A stretch of DNA of 57,373 nucleotides from assembly GCF_002153425.1 (NCBI RefSeq), contig NZ_KZ119600.1, forward strand, positions 4,417,384-4,474,756, given 5' to 3'. This DNA is from Litchfieldia alkalitelluris (GTDB lineage: Bacteria; Bacillota; Bacilli; Bacillales; Salisediminibacteriaceae). Positions 50,797-57,373 of the stretch are shown here, piece after piece. Every line of letters starts with the position of its first letter. Positions within the stretch are counted from its first letter, which is position 1. The notes below the pieces were generated by a model. The model saw only the letters and a program-made list of their open reading frames with translations, was not told the origin of the DNA and ran no database searches. Both the position numbers and the translations under genes were made by a program.

Positions 50797-52010
50797 GGGC
50801 ACTATCAACGACTCTTAGTGCCCCAAACACGATTCCACCCCTCGCTTCGGGCACTATCCACTCTTCTTAGTGCCCCAAACACGATTCCAACCCTCGCTTC
50901 GGGCACTATCCACTCTTCTTAGTGCCCCAAACACGATTCCAACCCTCGCTCCGGGCACTATCAACGACTCTTAGTGCCCCAAACACGAGTGCAACCCTTG
51001 CTTCGAGCACTATCCACTCTTCTTAGTGCCCCAAACACGATTCCAACCCTCGCTCCGGGCACTATCTACTCTTCTTAGTGCCCCAAACACAAATCCAAGC
51101 CTTGCTTCAGGCACTATCAACGACTCTTAGTGCCCCAAACACGATTCCAACCCTCGCTTCGGGCACTATCAACGACTCTTAGTGCCCCAAACACGATTCC
51201 AACTCGTGCTTCGGGCACTATCCACGACTCTTAGTGCCCCAAACACAAATCCAACTCTCGCTTCGGGCACTATCAACGACTCTTAGTGCCCCAAACACGA
51301 TTCCAACCCTCGCTTCGGGCACTATCCACGACTCTTAGTGCCCCAAACACAAATCCAACTCTCGCTTCGGGCACTATCAACGACTCTTAGTGCCCCAAAC
51401 ACGATTCCAACCCTCGCTCCGGGCACTATCAACGACTCTTAGTGCCCCAAACACGATTCCAACCCTCGCTTCGGGCACTATCCACGACTCTTAGTGCCCC
51501 AAACACGTGTGCAGCCCTTGCTTCGGGCACTATCTACTCTTCTTAGTGCCCCAAACACGAGTCCAACTCTTGCTTCGGGCACTATCTACTCTTCTTAGTG
51601 CCCCAAACACGAGTCCAACTCTTGCTTCGGGCACTATCCACGACTCTTAGTGCCCTGAACACAAATCCAACTCTTGCTTCGGGCACTATCAACGACTCTT
51701 AGTGCCCCAAACACGATTCCACCCCTCGCTTCGGGCACTATCCACGACTCTTAGTGCCCCAAACACAAATCCAAGCCTTGCTTCGGGCACTATCAACGAC
51801 TCTTAGTGCCCCAAACACGATTCCACCCCTCGCTTCGGGCACTATCCACGACTCTTAGTGCCCCAAACACAAATCCAAGCCTTGCTTCGGGCACTATCAA
51901 CGACTCTTAGTGCCCCAAACACGATTCCACCCCTCGCTTCGGGCACTATCCACGACTCTTAGTGCCCCAAACACAATAGCAACTCGTGCTTCGGGCACTA
52001 TCCATATCCA
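50797..52010. repeat. 52-bp tandem array 2b (GGGCACTA hairpin family), 24 units
   Basis: Unit starts fall at 50797 + 52n up to 51993 with no slip. Each has GGGCACTA, an 11-nt loop and TAGTGCCC (27-nt span), then a variable 25-nt linker CCAAACAC-(GATTCC or AAATCC)-CTTGCTTC type. Loops alternate between TCAACGACTCT and TCCACTCTTCT or TCCACGACTCT. Unlike array 1, units vary. It lies downstream of upp and upstream of the subtilase gene. Confidence 0.95.
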
Positions 52011-52103
52011 CTCTTCTCTGAATGTCCCACGGCTACGGCTATTAACACAACCTCTATAATAGGATTAATAAAGGAGCAGCGCGCATCCCAAGGAACTTAA
52101 AAA

Positions 52104-52141
52104 GAGTGCACCCCAAAAGTTATTACTTTTGAGACGCACTC
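52104..52141 (-). terminator. Terminator of upp
   Basis: GAGTGC (52104-52109) and GCACTC (52136-52141) plus CAAAAGT/ACTTTTG around a 4-nt loop. On the minus strand TTTTTAAG follows. It lies 70 bp past the upp stop. Confidence 0.85.
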
Positions 52142-52211
52142 CATAACACTCCATAAATGATGTTTTTGCTAAAAAAGAAATTTAGTAAGCCCGCTAAATA
52201 AATGCTTAAAT

Positions 52212-52841
52212 TTACTTTGTTCCGTACAAGCGGTCACCAGCGTCTCCAAGACCCGGAACAATGTAGCCTTTAGAATTAAGCTTTTCATCCATTGCCGCTA
52301 AGTAGATATCCACTTCTGGGTGATACTTTTGAACTTCTTCTACGCCTTCAGGAGCAGCAACTAAACACATTAGCTTGATGTTCTTTGCCCCACGTTTTTT
52401 TACAGAGTTAATTGCTTCTACAGCAGATCCACCTGTTGCTAACATTGGGTCAATGACAATGAATTCGCGTACTTCCACATCAGAAGGTAACTTGATGTAG
52501 TACTCGACTGGCTTTAGTGTTTCTGGATCACGATATAAACCAACATGTCCAACTTTAGCCGCTGGAATTAACTTTAGAATTCCATCAACCATGCCTAATC
52601 CTGCACGGAGAATAGGGACTAAACCTAATTTTTTACCAGCAATTACTTTACTATTGGCTGTAGCAACAGGAGTTTCCACTTGTACATCTTGAAGTGGTAA
52701 ATCTCGTGTAATTTCAAAAGCCATCAAACTCGCTACTTCGTCAATCAACTCTCTGAATTCTTTTGTTCCAGTATTTTTATCGCGAATGTACGTTAACTTA
52801 TGTTGAATGAGGGGGTGATCAAATACATAAACTTTACCCAT
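52212..52841 (-). CDS. upp: Uracil phosphoribosyltransferase
   Basis: 209 codons. Salvages uracil to UMP using PRPP. The PRPP-binding loop is [14 protein letters not shown] (131-140) and the uracil-binding end is [17 protein letters not shown]. The N-terminus [21 protein letters not shown] is standard. ATG at 52841 follows AAAGGAGCGG. Confidence 0.98.
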   Translation of the reverse strand: MGKVYVFDHPLIQHKLTYIRDKNTGTKEFRELIDEVASLMAFEITRDLPLQDVQVETPVATANSKVIAGKKLGLVPILRAGLGMVDGILKLIPAAKVGHVGLYRDPETLKPVEYYIKLPSDVEVREFIVIDPMLATGGSAVEAINSVKKRGAKNIKLMCLVAAPEGVEEVQKYHPEVDIYLAAMDEKLNSKGYIVPGLGDAGDRLYGTK

Positions 52842-52895
52842 GGTTCCGCTCCTTTATAGTAAGTATCTACTTAATTTAATTGAACTCCTTTGAAA

Positions 52896-52924
52896 ATTCT
52901 ACATAAAAAGACACGCCGATTCAA
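52896..52924 (-). promoter_or_regulatory. Candidate sigma-A promoter of upp
   Basis: TTGAAT (52919-52924) and TAGAAT (52896-52901) on the minus strand, 17 bp apart, about 55 bp upstream of the upp start. Confidence 0.55.
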
Positions 52925-53030
52925 GAACTATTAAAACTTTTCATTAAAATTACATGAAGTTGTCGTAAATAGCACCCATTAAGAGACTCATGATATACTC
53001 AGGACAATTATCCTAGAAGCAGGTGTCATA

Positions 53031-53330
53031 ATGTCTGTATTATTATATTTTCTGGTGTATATATTACCTATTTCCCTTTCGACTGCAATTGGGTACTATT
53101 CGAGTGACAATCGCCAGGAAGAGCTTATTATCCCTAAATTAATCGGTTTTTATTTTCTCGGTACACTCATTTTTTGGTATGGCATAATTCCACTTCCCTT
53201 TGGTTTTGGTGTAGGGTACGGACTGATACATTATTGGTCAAAAGAAAAGAAATTCGTTAATGCCCCTGGAAAAAAACGTGTGTTAATTGCTGGACTGATC
53301 GTTAGTTTCATTAGTCATATACTTTTTTAA
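53031..53330 (+). CDS. Small hypothetical membrane protein
   Basis: 99 codons, three predicted helices (about 3-22, 36-66 and 84-98). A glycine/aromatic-rich middle (PLPFGFGVGYGLIHYW) is followed by a basic loop (SKEKKFVNAPGKKRV). The ATG at 53031 follows AGCAGGTG. Monocistronic and divergent from upp. No family recognised; its codon pattern and ribosome-binding site favour a real gene. Confidence 0.6.
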   Translation: MSVLLYFLVYILPISLSTAIGYYSSDNRQEELIIPKLIGFYFLGTLIFWYGIIPLPFGFGVGYGLIHYWSKEKKFVNAPGKKRVLIAGLIVSFISHILF

Positions 53331-53339
53331 AGGCTACCG

Positions 53340-53480
53340 TCGAAATGATTTGTTGGAAAAAACTGCGGTTTACTCCCTTTCCGTGGAGAAGCCGGCAAGC
53401 CGCTTCATGAGCAGCTTAGCTCTGCAGGGGCTTGTCCTGCCTTCCTTTTCCGCGGGTGTCTGGGTCGGCTACTCACTTTC
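53340..53480. repeat. Candidate interspersed GC-rich structured repeat
   Basis: A GC-rich island in an AT-rich genome. TTTCCGTGG opens and TTTCCGCGGG closes it. CAAGCC (about 53395) pairs with GGCTTG (about 53430), enclosing GAGC-agctta-GCTC. It resembles the structured intergenic repeats with TTTCCGTGG and CCGCGGG ends that I recall from Bacillaceae genomes; not confirmed. Confidence 0.45.
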
Positions 53481-53491
53481 ATATAAAAAGA

Positions 53492-53545
53492 AAGAGGTTC
53501 TCCCTTCCGTATTCACTATGAAGTGACATTCTGGGACAACCTCTT
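53492..53545 (-). terminator. Terminator of glyA
   Basis: AAGAGGTT (53492-53499) pairs with AACCTCTT (53538-53545), with an inner TCACT/AGTGA stem. On the minus strand TCTTTTTAT follows, right after the glyA stop. Confidence 0.75.
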
Positions 53546-53553
53546 ATGACTAT

Positions 53554-54822
53554 TTATCCTAAGTCTTCGTACAACGGAACCTTAGATGTTAGTGTTTCTA
53601 CCTCTTTTTTCGCCTCAGCTAATACGCTCTCGTCATCTACTGCTTTCAATACTTTCGCAATGATCTTTCCAGTTTCCTTCATGTCCTCTTCTCCAAAACC
53701 ACGGCTAGTAACTGCAGCAGTACCAATACGAAGACCACTTGTTACAAATGGGCTTTCTGGATCATAAGGAATCGTGTTTTTATTTGTTGTTATTCCAACA
53801 CTATCCAATGCCTCTTCCGCTACTTTCCCAGTTATGCCAAGACCTCGCAAGTCAAGTAAAACGAGGTGATTATCCGTTCCACCAGAAACAAGATCAATTC
53901 CTTCGTCCAACAATGTAGCGGCTAAAACTACAGCGTTTTTCTTCACCTGTTCAGAATAAGCTTTGAATTCTTCCCCTAATGCCTCACCAAGAGCAACTGC
54001 TTTTGCGGAGATGACATGCATTAATGGACCACCTTGTAATCCTGGAAAAATTGCTTTATCAATTTTTTTCGCAAATTCTTCTTTACAAAGAATCATTCCC
54101 CCACGTGGACCACGTAGAGTCTTATGCGTTGTTGTCGTTACAAAGTCTGCAAAAGGAACTGGAGACGGATGGTGACCTGTCGCAACAAGTCCTGCGATGT
54201 GAGCCATATCCACCATTAAGTAAGCTCCCACTTCATCAGCTATCTCACGAAATACTTTGAAATCAATTTCCCTTGGGTATGCACTGGCACCTGCTACAAT
54301 TAGCTTAGGTTTATGCTCTTGTGCCTTCGCACGGACATCTTCATAATCTAGAATTCCAGTTTTTTCATCAACACCGTATTCAACGAAGTTATATTGTTTT
54401 CCACTAAAATTAACTGGGCTACCATGTGTTAAGTGGCCACCATGTGATAAATTCATACCGAGAACTGTATCGCCATGCTCAAGGATCGTGAAGTAAACAG
54501 CCATATTAGCCTGAGCACCGGAGTGTGGCTGAACATTAACGTGCTCTGCACCAAATAGTTCTTTTGCACGGTTTCTCGCAATGTCTTCTACTACGTCTAC
54601 ATGCTCACAACCGCCATAATACCGTTTATTCGGGTAACCCTCTGCGTATTTATTCGTTAGAACTGAGCCTTGCGCTTCCATTACAGCATTTGAAACAAAG
54701 TTTTCTGAAGCAATTAATTCAATGTTTGAACGTTGTCTCCCAAGCTCTGCTTCCATTGCCTTAAAAACTTCCTCGTCTTGAATCCTTACGTTTGCTAATG
54801 TGTCTGTCCCCATTGTCGTCAT
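53554..54822 (-). CDS. glyA: Serine hydroxymethyltransferase
   Basis: PLP enzyme interconverting serine and glycine and charging tetrahydrofolate. The Schiff-base Lys234 is in [43 protein letters not shown] and [11 protein letters not shown] are also present. The start at 54822 is preferred because AGGAGG is 9 nt upstream; ATG at 54828 is only 3 nt from it. It is 422 codons, upstream of upp as in B. subtilis. Confidence 0.97.
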   Translation of the reverse strand: MTTMGTDTLANVRIQDEEVFKAMEAELGRQRSNIELIASENFVSNAVMEAQGSVLTNKYAEGYPNKRYYGGCEHVDVVEDIARNRAKELFGAEHVNVQPHSGAQANMAVYFTILEHGDTVLGMNLSHGGHLTHGSPVNFSGKQYNFVEYGVDEKTGILDYEDVRAKAQEHKPKLIVAGASAYPREIDFKVFREIADEVGAYLMVDMAHIAGLVATGHHPSPVPFADFVTTTTHKTLRGPRGGMILCKEEFAKKIDKAIFPGLQGGPLMHVISAKAVALGEALGEEFKAYSEQVKKNAVVLAATLLDEGIDLVSGGTDNHLVLLDLRGLGITGKVAEEALDSVGITTNKNTIPYDPESPFVTSGLRIGTAAVTSRGFGEEDMKETGKIIAKVLKAVDDESVLAEAKKEVETLTSKVPLYEDLG

Positions 54823-54866
54823 CTCCATAAACCTCCTAATAATAACCCAGTTATTTTATTTTTTTG

Positions 54867-55442
54867 CTAATCACATGTCTCATCCCTATGTACAACTTTG
54901 TAGACCGCTCGTTCTCCACCAATTAGCTTTGGTCGAGTTCTAGCCATCGTTACATGTGCTTCCCCTACTGATTTCACCGTGCTACGGACTGGTACTGCTA
55001 CTTTTTTTAAATGCATTCCTATCAGTGTATCTCCAATATCAATACCTGCATCAGCTTTCACTTCTTCTACCATCACAGCACCCTTCATTTTTTTAAAAGC
55101 CAGTGCTGCCATTGCTCCCCCAGCACTCCCCACTGGTACAACAGATACTTGCTCTAGCTGTTGAACAAAACTGTAGTCACTTTCTACAACTAGGGCTCTA
55201 TTTAAATGTTCACAGCACTGGAATGCATAGGAAATATCTGTTTTTTGTTGAAAGTTGTAAAGTACCTCCCAAAGTGCTTCTGCTACCTCTTTCGTTCCTG
55301 CACTCCCAATATGCTTCCCTGCCACTTCACTAGTGCTAGCCCCTACCACAACAAGTTGCTTCGGTTTTAAGTCAGCAGCTTGATTCAAGTCGTCCAATGC
55401 TGTTGCCAACGCTTGCTGTATAGCCTTTAAGTCTAACGCCAT
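54867..55442 (-). CDS. ywlG: UPF0340/TIGR01440 family protein YwlG
   Basis: 191 codons. Conserved family of unknown function always near glyA and rpiB in Bacilli. QLVVVGASTSEVAGKHIGSAGT is the signature (about 29-50), with CCEHLNRALV and VVPVGSAGGAMAALAF. The C-terminus has MARTRPKLIGGERAVY. ATG at 55442 follows AAGGGTGATT. Confidence 0.9.
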   Translation of the reverse strand: MALDLKAIQQALATALDDLNQAADLKPKQLVVVGASTSEVAGKHIGSAGTKEVAEALWEVLYNFQQKTDISYAFQCCEHLNRALVVESDYSFVQQLEQVSVVPVGSAGGAMAALAFKKMKGAVMVEEVKADAGIDIGDTLIGMHLKKVAVPVRSTVKSVGEAHVTMARTRPKLIGGERAVYKVVHRDETCD

Positions 55443-55468
55443 ACTAGAATCACCCTTAATTAAATTAA

Positions 55469-55909
55469 TTAAGACCCCTCATACTCCGTAATTTTTCCTA
55501 CTCTTGTCGCATGACGACCACCCTCGAATTCCGTTGATAACCAAACTCGAGCTATTTCTGTTGCCAATCCAGGCCCAATAACTCTTTCACCCATCGCTAA
55601 AATATTTGTGTCATTATGTTCCCTTGTTACTTTTGCTGTAAAAAGGTCATGGACTAGGGCACAACGAATTCCCTTCACTTTGTTTGCTGCAATAGACATA
55701 CCAATGCCAGTGCCACAAATTAGGATTCCCCTATCTACTTCACCGTTAGCTACCTTTTCTGCAACAGGAATCCCATAATCTGGGTAGTCAACAGAGTCTG
55801 TACAGTCACAACCAACATCCTCATATTCAATTCCCATTTCTTGTAATAAGTTAGTGATTTCACGCTTTAAATTTAAACCACCATGATCTGAACCAATTGC
55901 TACTTTCAT
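55469..55909 (-). CDS. rpiB: Ribose-5-phosphate isomerase B
   Basis: 146 codons. Interconverts ribulose-5-phosphate and ribose-5-phosphate. The LacAB/RpiB motifs are IGSDHGGLNLK, DVGCDCTDSVDYPDYG and ILICGTGIGMSIAANK with the catalytic Cys, followed by HDLFTAKVTREHND. ATG at 55909 has AAAGGCGGCAG upstream. It is cotranscribed with ywlG and glyA by short spacing. Confidence 0.95.
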   Translation of the reverse strand: MKVAIGSDHGGLNLKREITNLLQEMGIEYEDVGCDCTDSVDYPDYGIPVAEKVANGEVDRGILICGTGIGMSIAANKVKGIRCALVHDLFTAKVTREHNDTNILAMGERVIGPGLATEIARVWLSTEFEGGRHATRVGKITEYEGS

Positions 55910-56151
55910 TTCAAACTGCCGCCTTTCTCATTTCCTTTAATATATGGCTAGTTAATCATCTACCAGCTGAAAGGGAGTACCTGTAACAAAAATTTAGCCT
56001 CAAGGTTTAACATAGCCAATTATAAAAATCGAAGTCCCTGTTCGTATTTTAACAAGGTAATGCCATTTCAAACAGTAGCTTTTGACAAAAAACTCAAATT
56101 ATTTTTTAAAATGTCAAATGAAAAGGTTTACATTGTCCATAACCTAACCTT

Positions 56152-56802
56152 TTACTGTTCTTCAAACTTTTTTAAAAGTTTTTTCACTGATTCCTCGAGC
56201 TCTTTAAACGTTTGATCATACACTTCCACACTAGCCATGTATGGATCTGCTATGTCGAAGGATGGCAGTTCGGCCATTAACTTTGCGATTGCTTCCTGCT
56301 CCGGTTGAAGCTCTTTAAGCAGTGCTTGCTCAAGCTCCTGTTGTTTAGAAATATCTTTCGTTTTATTATATCTTTCCACTTGATCTTGATTGTTTGCTAA
56401 AAAGCTAGCTCGTTTTAATTCCAACTGAGCCATATGGTGCTTCAGTTTATCGATCTTTTCTATCGTTTCAGGGTCGTCCAGAATATATTCTTTCAATGTA
56501 TATATTTTCTCATGGTTTTCAGGATATAGTTCTATCACTGAGCGTCTATGATTTTCTGTCATCGTTAACACTACATCAGCCCAATCAATGAGATCTCTAC
56601 TCAGAACTGATGACTTATGATTATCTATCATATTCCTATTTGATAAAACGGTTTGTGCTCCTTCAGACATGGGCATACCTTCTATCGCATGAATCCCAGC
56701 AGATTTCACTTCGAATTTACCACTTTGTTCTTTCAAAAAGATAGCTTCTGCCATGGGGCTTCTACATGTATTTCCTGTACATACAAATAATATATTTTTC
56801 AT
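56152..56802 (-). CDS. ywlE: Low-molecular-weight protein phosphatase, YwlE-like, with insertion
   Basis: 216 codons against about 150 for B. subtilis YwlE, the protein-arginine phosphatase. The P-loop is C8-T-G-N-T12-C-R14-SPMAE; threonine at 12 is the residue linked to phosphoarginine selectivity in YwlE. The general acid is in DIADPYMAS (Asp186). Between the LKEYILDD strand (about 110) and DIADP (about 184) is a roughly 70-residue charged, probably coiled-coil segment (KLKHHMAQLELKRASF, QQELEQALLKELQPEQE) absent from typical YwlE. Start ATG at 56802. Confidence 0.88.
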   Translation of the reverse strand: MKNILFVCTGNTCRSPMAEAIFLKEQSGKFEVKSAGIHAIEGMPMSEGAQTVLSNRNMIDNHKSSVLSRDLIDWADVVLTMTENHRRSVIELYPENHEKIYTLKEYILDDPETIEKIDKLKHHMAQLELKRASFLANNQDQVERYNKTKDISKQQELEQALLKELQPEQEAIAKLMAELPSFDIADPYMASVEVYDQTFKELEESVKKLLKKFEEQ

Positions 56803-56949
56803 TAAGCCACATCCCTTCTACCTTCCAATTTCCCTTGTTCCTATTATTTTATGCTTCAATTATTTTCCAAAAGTTGCTTTCGTTATGTCGGAGTTCATTA
56901 TTATATTTTATCACATAAGCACCACTCAAGTGTTGCTTGGGGATTTTAT

Positions 56950-57020
56950 GGGAGGGGGGGAGGGTGTGGGATAGGGGGTGGTTTGAGTTTGGGGGCGGGG
57001 GTTGGATGGTGGGTTGGGGT
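56950..57020 (+). other. G-quadruplex-forming sequence candidate
   Basis: Runs GGG (56950), GGGGGGG (56954), GGG (56962), GGG (56968) and GGGGG (56974) are separated by 1-3 nt, and more runs follow to 57019. This satisfies the usual G3+N1-7 pattern with several alternatives, in an otherwise AT-rich genome. Confidence 0.7.
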
Positions 57021-57045
57021 CCGAGATGCTTTATTTAATCATTCT

Positions 57046-57058
57046 CATACCTGGTAAC
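57046..57058. repeat. Degenerate family A REP-like hairpin
   Basis: CATACCTGGTAAC keeps the ACCTGGTAAC half, but its left arm is changed. No guide GTTC is present at 13 nt. Confidence 0.4.
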
Positions 57059-57066
57059 ATTGCTAT

Positions 57067-57373
57067 ATTGACAGATTTAGGTTCGATTACATCAAATCTG
57101 CCTTTATTACCTTGTTTTATCGACAGATTTGATGCTGATATATTCAAATCTGTCGGTATTACCTTGTTTTATCGGCAGTTTTGCTTCTAAAAGATTCAAA
57201 TCTGCCGGTATTACCTTCTCTTATCGACAGTTTTGCTGCTAATAAATTCAAATCTGTCGGTATTACCTTGTCTTATCGACAGTTTTGATGCTAATAAATT
57301 CAAATCTGTCGGTATTACCTTCTCTTATCGACAATTTTGCTGCTAATAAATTCAAATCTGTCGGTATTACCTT
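57067..57373. repeat. 52-bp tandem array 3 (CGACAG hairpin family), six units to the window end
   Basis: Units begin at 57067, 57119, 57171, 57223, 57275 and 57327, exactly 52 bp apart; the last is cut by the window edge. Each has CGACAG(A/T)TTTG and TTCAAATCTGTCG arms (up to 12 bp) around an 11-nt loop, then GTATTACCTTGT-type linker. The unit at 57171 has CGGCAG paired with CTGCCG, a compensating double change. Confidence 0.93.

Larger units (their letters stand above)
56803..57066. other. Upstream region of ywlE with a G-rich tract
   Basis: About 260 bp. The first 130 bp are AT-rich. From 56949 to 57020 the plus strand has long G-runs. A degenerate REP-like palindrome (57046-57058) follows. 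No gene is seen. Confidence 0.6.

Noticed and set aside
50797-52010. CRISPR array
   Set aside because: The palindromic repeat plus 25-nt linker superficially looks like repeat-spacer, but linkers are themselves near-identical copies, not unique spacers, and there are no cas genes.

Overview
The window reads as a chromosomal segment of an alkaliphilic, endospore-forming, flagellated member of the Bacillaceae. The backbone is almost entirely on the minus strand and follows the Bacillus subtilis order ywlE-rpiB-ywlG-glyA-upp-atp ... ywzB-ywmB-murA-spoIID-spoIIQ-spoIIID-mbl-flhO-flhP, ending at the 5' part of a 16S rRNA gene. The alkaliphile assignment rests on the ATP synthase. The c subunit has P51-x-x-E54-x-x-P57 and an alanine/glycine-rich first helix. 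The a subunit has a lysine eight residues after the essential arginine, and a matching glycine in the next helix. Genus is not resolved from sequence alone.

Layout. 1-659 is the 16S 5' region with its promoter. 1.7-8.4 kb holds an epuA-like gene, flhP, flhO, mbl, spoIIID and spoIIQ. 8.5-13.6 kb is an accessory stretch with a RAYT-type transposase, its candidate REP hairpins, spoIID and a first ECF sigma/anti-sigma pair. 13.7-16.2 kb has murA, ywmB and ywzB. 17.2-27.0 kb is an 11-gene complex I operon (nuoA-D, H-N) without nuoE, F or G. 28-37 kb is a mixed accessory region: a second sigma/anti-sigma pair, GNAT, sspH, PadR/HAAS, SGNH hydrolase, deacetylase, a His-rich lipoprotein-like protein with DUF2243, and a NERD protein. 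39.3-47.0 kb is the F1Fo ATP synthase operon with atpI and atpZ. 47.7-50.1 kb is a Vpr-like subtilase. 52.2-56.8 kb has upp, a small membrane gene, glyA, ywlG, rpiB and ywlE.

How genes work together. Complex I and ATP synthase form an energy-conversion block. murA, mbl, spoIID, spoIIQ and spoIIID are cell-wall and sporulation genes, and flhO/flhP are flagellar rod genes. The two sigma/anti-sigma pairs are paralogous modules with the same gene overlap and the same TTG start.

Most unusual content. (1) Intergenic tandem arrays of unrelated sequence share an exact 52-bp period, and each unit contains an inverted repeat (37.3-39.2 kb, 50.6-52.0 kb with two families, 57.07 kb to the window end). 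A decayed 51-bp version lies at 13.1 kb. 52 bp is close to five turns of B-DNA. (2) A REP/RAYT system appears to have two hairpin families that share an ACC(A/T)GGT core and a GTTC tetranucleotide at near-fixed spacing. Both are sequence observations; their functions are inferred.
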